A stretch of DNA of 5,371 bases from Bacteroidota bacterium (GTDB taxonomy: Bacteria; Bacteroidota; Bacteroidia; Bacteroidales; JADFUO01), in contig JAUWKH010000135.1 of the NCBI GenBank assembly GCA_030614305.1, positions 1-5,371 of the forward strand, written 5' to 3'. Position numbers and translations under genes: made by a program. Numbering within the stretch: the first letter of the stretch is position 1; the number at the start of each line of letters is the position of its first letter. Below are positions 4,680 to 5,371 of this stretch, one piece after another. Below the pieces are notes generated by a model. The model was given only the letters and a program-made list of their open reading frames with translations. It ran no database searches and was not told where the DNA came from.

Positions 4680-5371
4680 TTAGGAATTTTTCGGGTTAAA
4701 TCTTTCAAGGATTGAATTATCATTTAACTCTTTTGAGAGGGATTCAATAATATTCATTGGGACATCGAGTAAATCAAGGATCATTAAACAATCTAAACAA
4801 TCGTTAAATTTATGATCAATATTAAAACCAATTATTTCAGCATTCAATTGAAAGTATTTCTTAATTAATATCGGTGCATGGAAATCGGGTTCAATTTCCT
4901 GTATGAAATGGCGTAATTTACCTATATCATTTTTAGTGTCTTTAATGAAAATTTTATTGTCAATAAGTTTGTTAATTTTTACCTTGATTTTTTTTCGTGG
5001 TATAATATTTTCGGCAAGCTCATAATTATAATGATTGGCTTTAATAAATTCAACGGTTAGGGATTTTGAAAAGTTTGAGAATATATTACTGATGCTTACA
5101 GGTCCTATCAAATAACGATATTCGGGGTGTTTTAGAAGAAAGTACAGAATACCTTTCCATAAAAGGAATAGAGAAATCGGTTTCTTTTGATATTCTTTAA
5201 TAATAAATGACCTGCCTAATTCAATTGATTCGTTCAGGATAGGTAAAAAATTATTATTGATTTTGAATAAGCTGTGAATATAAAACCCTTTCATCCCGAA
5301 TTTATCAAGTATTTCCTTGCCTTTACCTACGCGGTATCCCCCGACGATTTTTTTTGCTTCATCATCCCATA
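4680..5371 (-). CDS. C-terminal GNAT (hemolysin/OlsB-like) N-acyltransferase domain of a lipid-synthesis protein, 5' truncated
   Basis: The frame is open from the right edge (first full codon 5369-5367, Trp) to the TAA at 4682-4680, giving 229 visible residues. The Met codon at 5294-5292 is internal: the 25 residues before it (WDDEAKKIVGGYRVGKG...) are in frame and belong to the same domain. Recognisable pieces are GGYRVGKG, ESIELGRSF (5231-5205), and GPVSIS (5105-5088), which fit the hemolysin/OlsB-type GNAT fold (Acetyltransf_5) that attaches a 3-hydroxy-acyl chain from ACP to an amino acid, making lyso-aminolipids. The following block with HYNYELAENIIPRKK and the C-terminal FNDCLDCLMILDLLDVP is typical, as I remember it, of Bacteroidota proteins annotated as lysophospholipid acyltransferases/hemolysins. 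In OlsF of Flavobacterium and in similar proteins this domain follows an N-terminal PlsC-like acyltransferase; whether that exists here lies outside the window. Substrate (ornithine, glycine or other) is not decidable. It is convergent with the S46 gene and unlikely to be functionally tied to it. Confidence 0.75.
   Translation of the reverse strand, partial: WDDEAKKIVGGYRVGKGKEILDKFGMKGFYIHSLFKINNNFLPILNESIELGRSFIIKEYQKKPISLFLLWKGILYFLLKHPEYRYLIGPVSISNIFSNFSKSLTVEFIKANHYNYELAENIIPRKKIKVKINKLIDNKIFIKDTKNDIGKLRHFIQEIEPDFHAPILIKKYFQLNAEIIGFNIDHKFNDCLDCLMILDLLDVPMNIIESLSKELNDNSILERFNPKNS

Noticed and set aside
4680..5294. A complete 204-residue protein starting at the ATG at 5294
   Set aside because: The frame runs on to the window edge and encodes GGYRVGKG, a conserved part of the same domain, so the gene is truncated by the window and this Met is internal.
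5348..5355. Run of eight A (on the - strand) as a possible frameshift or slippage site in the acyltransferase gene
   Set aside because: Family-typical residues lie in the same frame on both sides of the run, and no stop or alternative frame product appears.

Overview
The window looks like a stretch of Bacteroidota chromosome. It is AT-rich and no start codon has a convincing Shine-Dalgarno sequence. Several intergenic sites match the Bacteroidota -7 promoter box TAnnTTTG. The protein content (a lipoprotein M49 peptidase, an S46 dipeptidyl peptidase and a GNAT/hemolysin-type lipid N-acyltransferase) is typical of that phylum. The species cannot be named from the sequence.

Layout. At the left edge is the last part of a periplasmic adaptor (membrane fusion protein) of an efflux pump (1-236, + strand). 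After an 85-base gap with its own candidate promoter comes a complete M49 (dipeptidyl-peptidase III-like) metallopeptidase with a lipoprotein signal (322-2013, +). A 336-base non-coding region follows (2014-2349). It holds a tandem 11-bp repeat spaced by 22 bp, two overlapping candidate promoters, an 81-base inverted-repeat element with G:U-compatible arms, and a small hairpin just before the next start. Then comes a complete secreted S46 serine dipeptidyl peptidase of DPP7 type (2350-4614, +). A compound GC-rich hairpin (4624-4656) separates it from a convergent gene on the - strand (4680-5371). That gene is cut by the right edge; its visible part is the C-terminal acyltransferase (hemolysin/OlsB-like GNAT) domain of a lipid-synthesis enzyme.

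How it fits together. The two complete genes both encode exported exopeptidases predicted to release dipeptides: one a zinc enzyme anchored by lipid, the other a serine enzyme whose specificity-position residue (Gly679) predicts hydrophobic P1 preference. They plausibly cooperate in extracytoplasmic peptide breakdown for nutrition, although the long regulated-looking gap suggests separate transcription. The pump adaptor and the lipid acyltransferase are envelope functions with no evident mechanistic link to them. I see no mobile element, CRISPR array, tRNA or rRNA, and no clear new multi-gene system. The least explained part is the intergenic leader upstream of the S46 gene.
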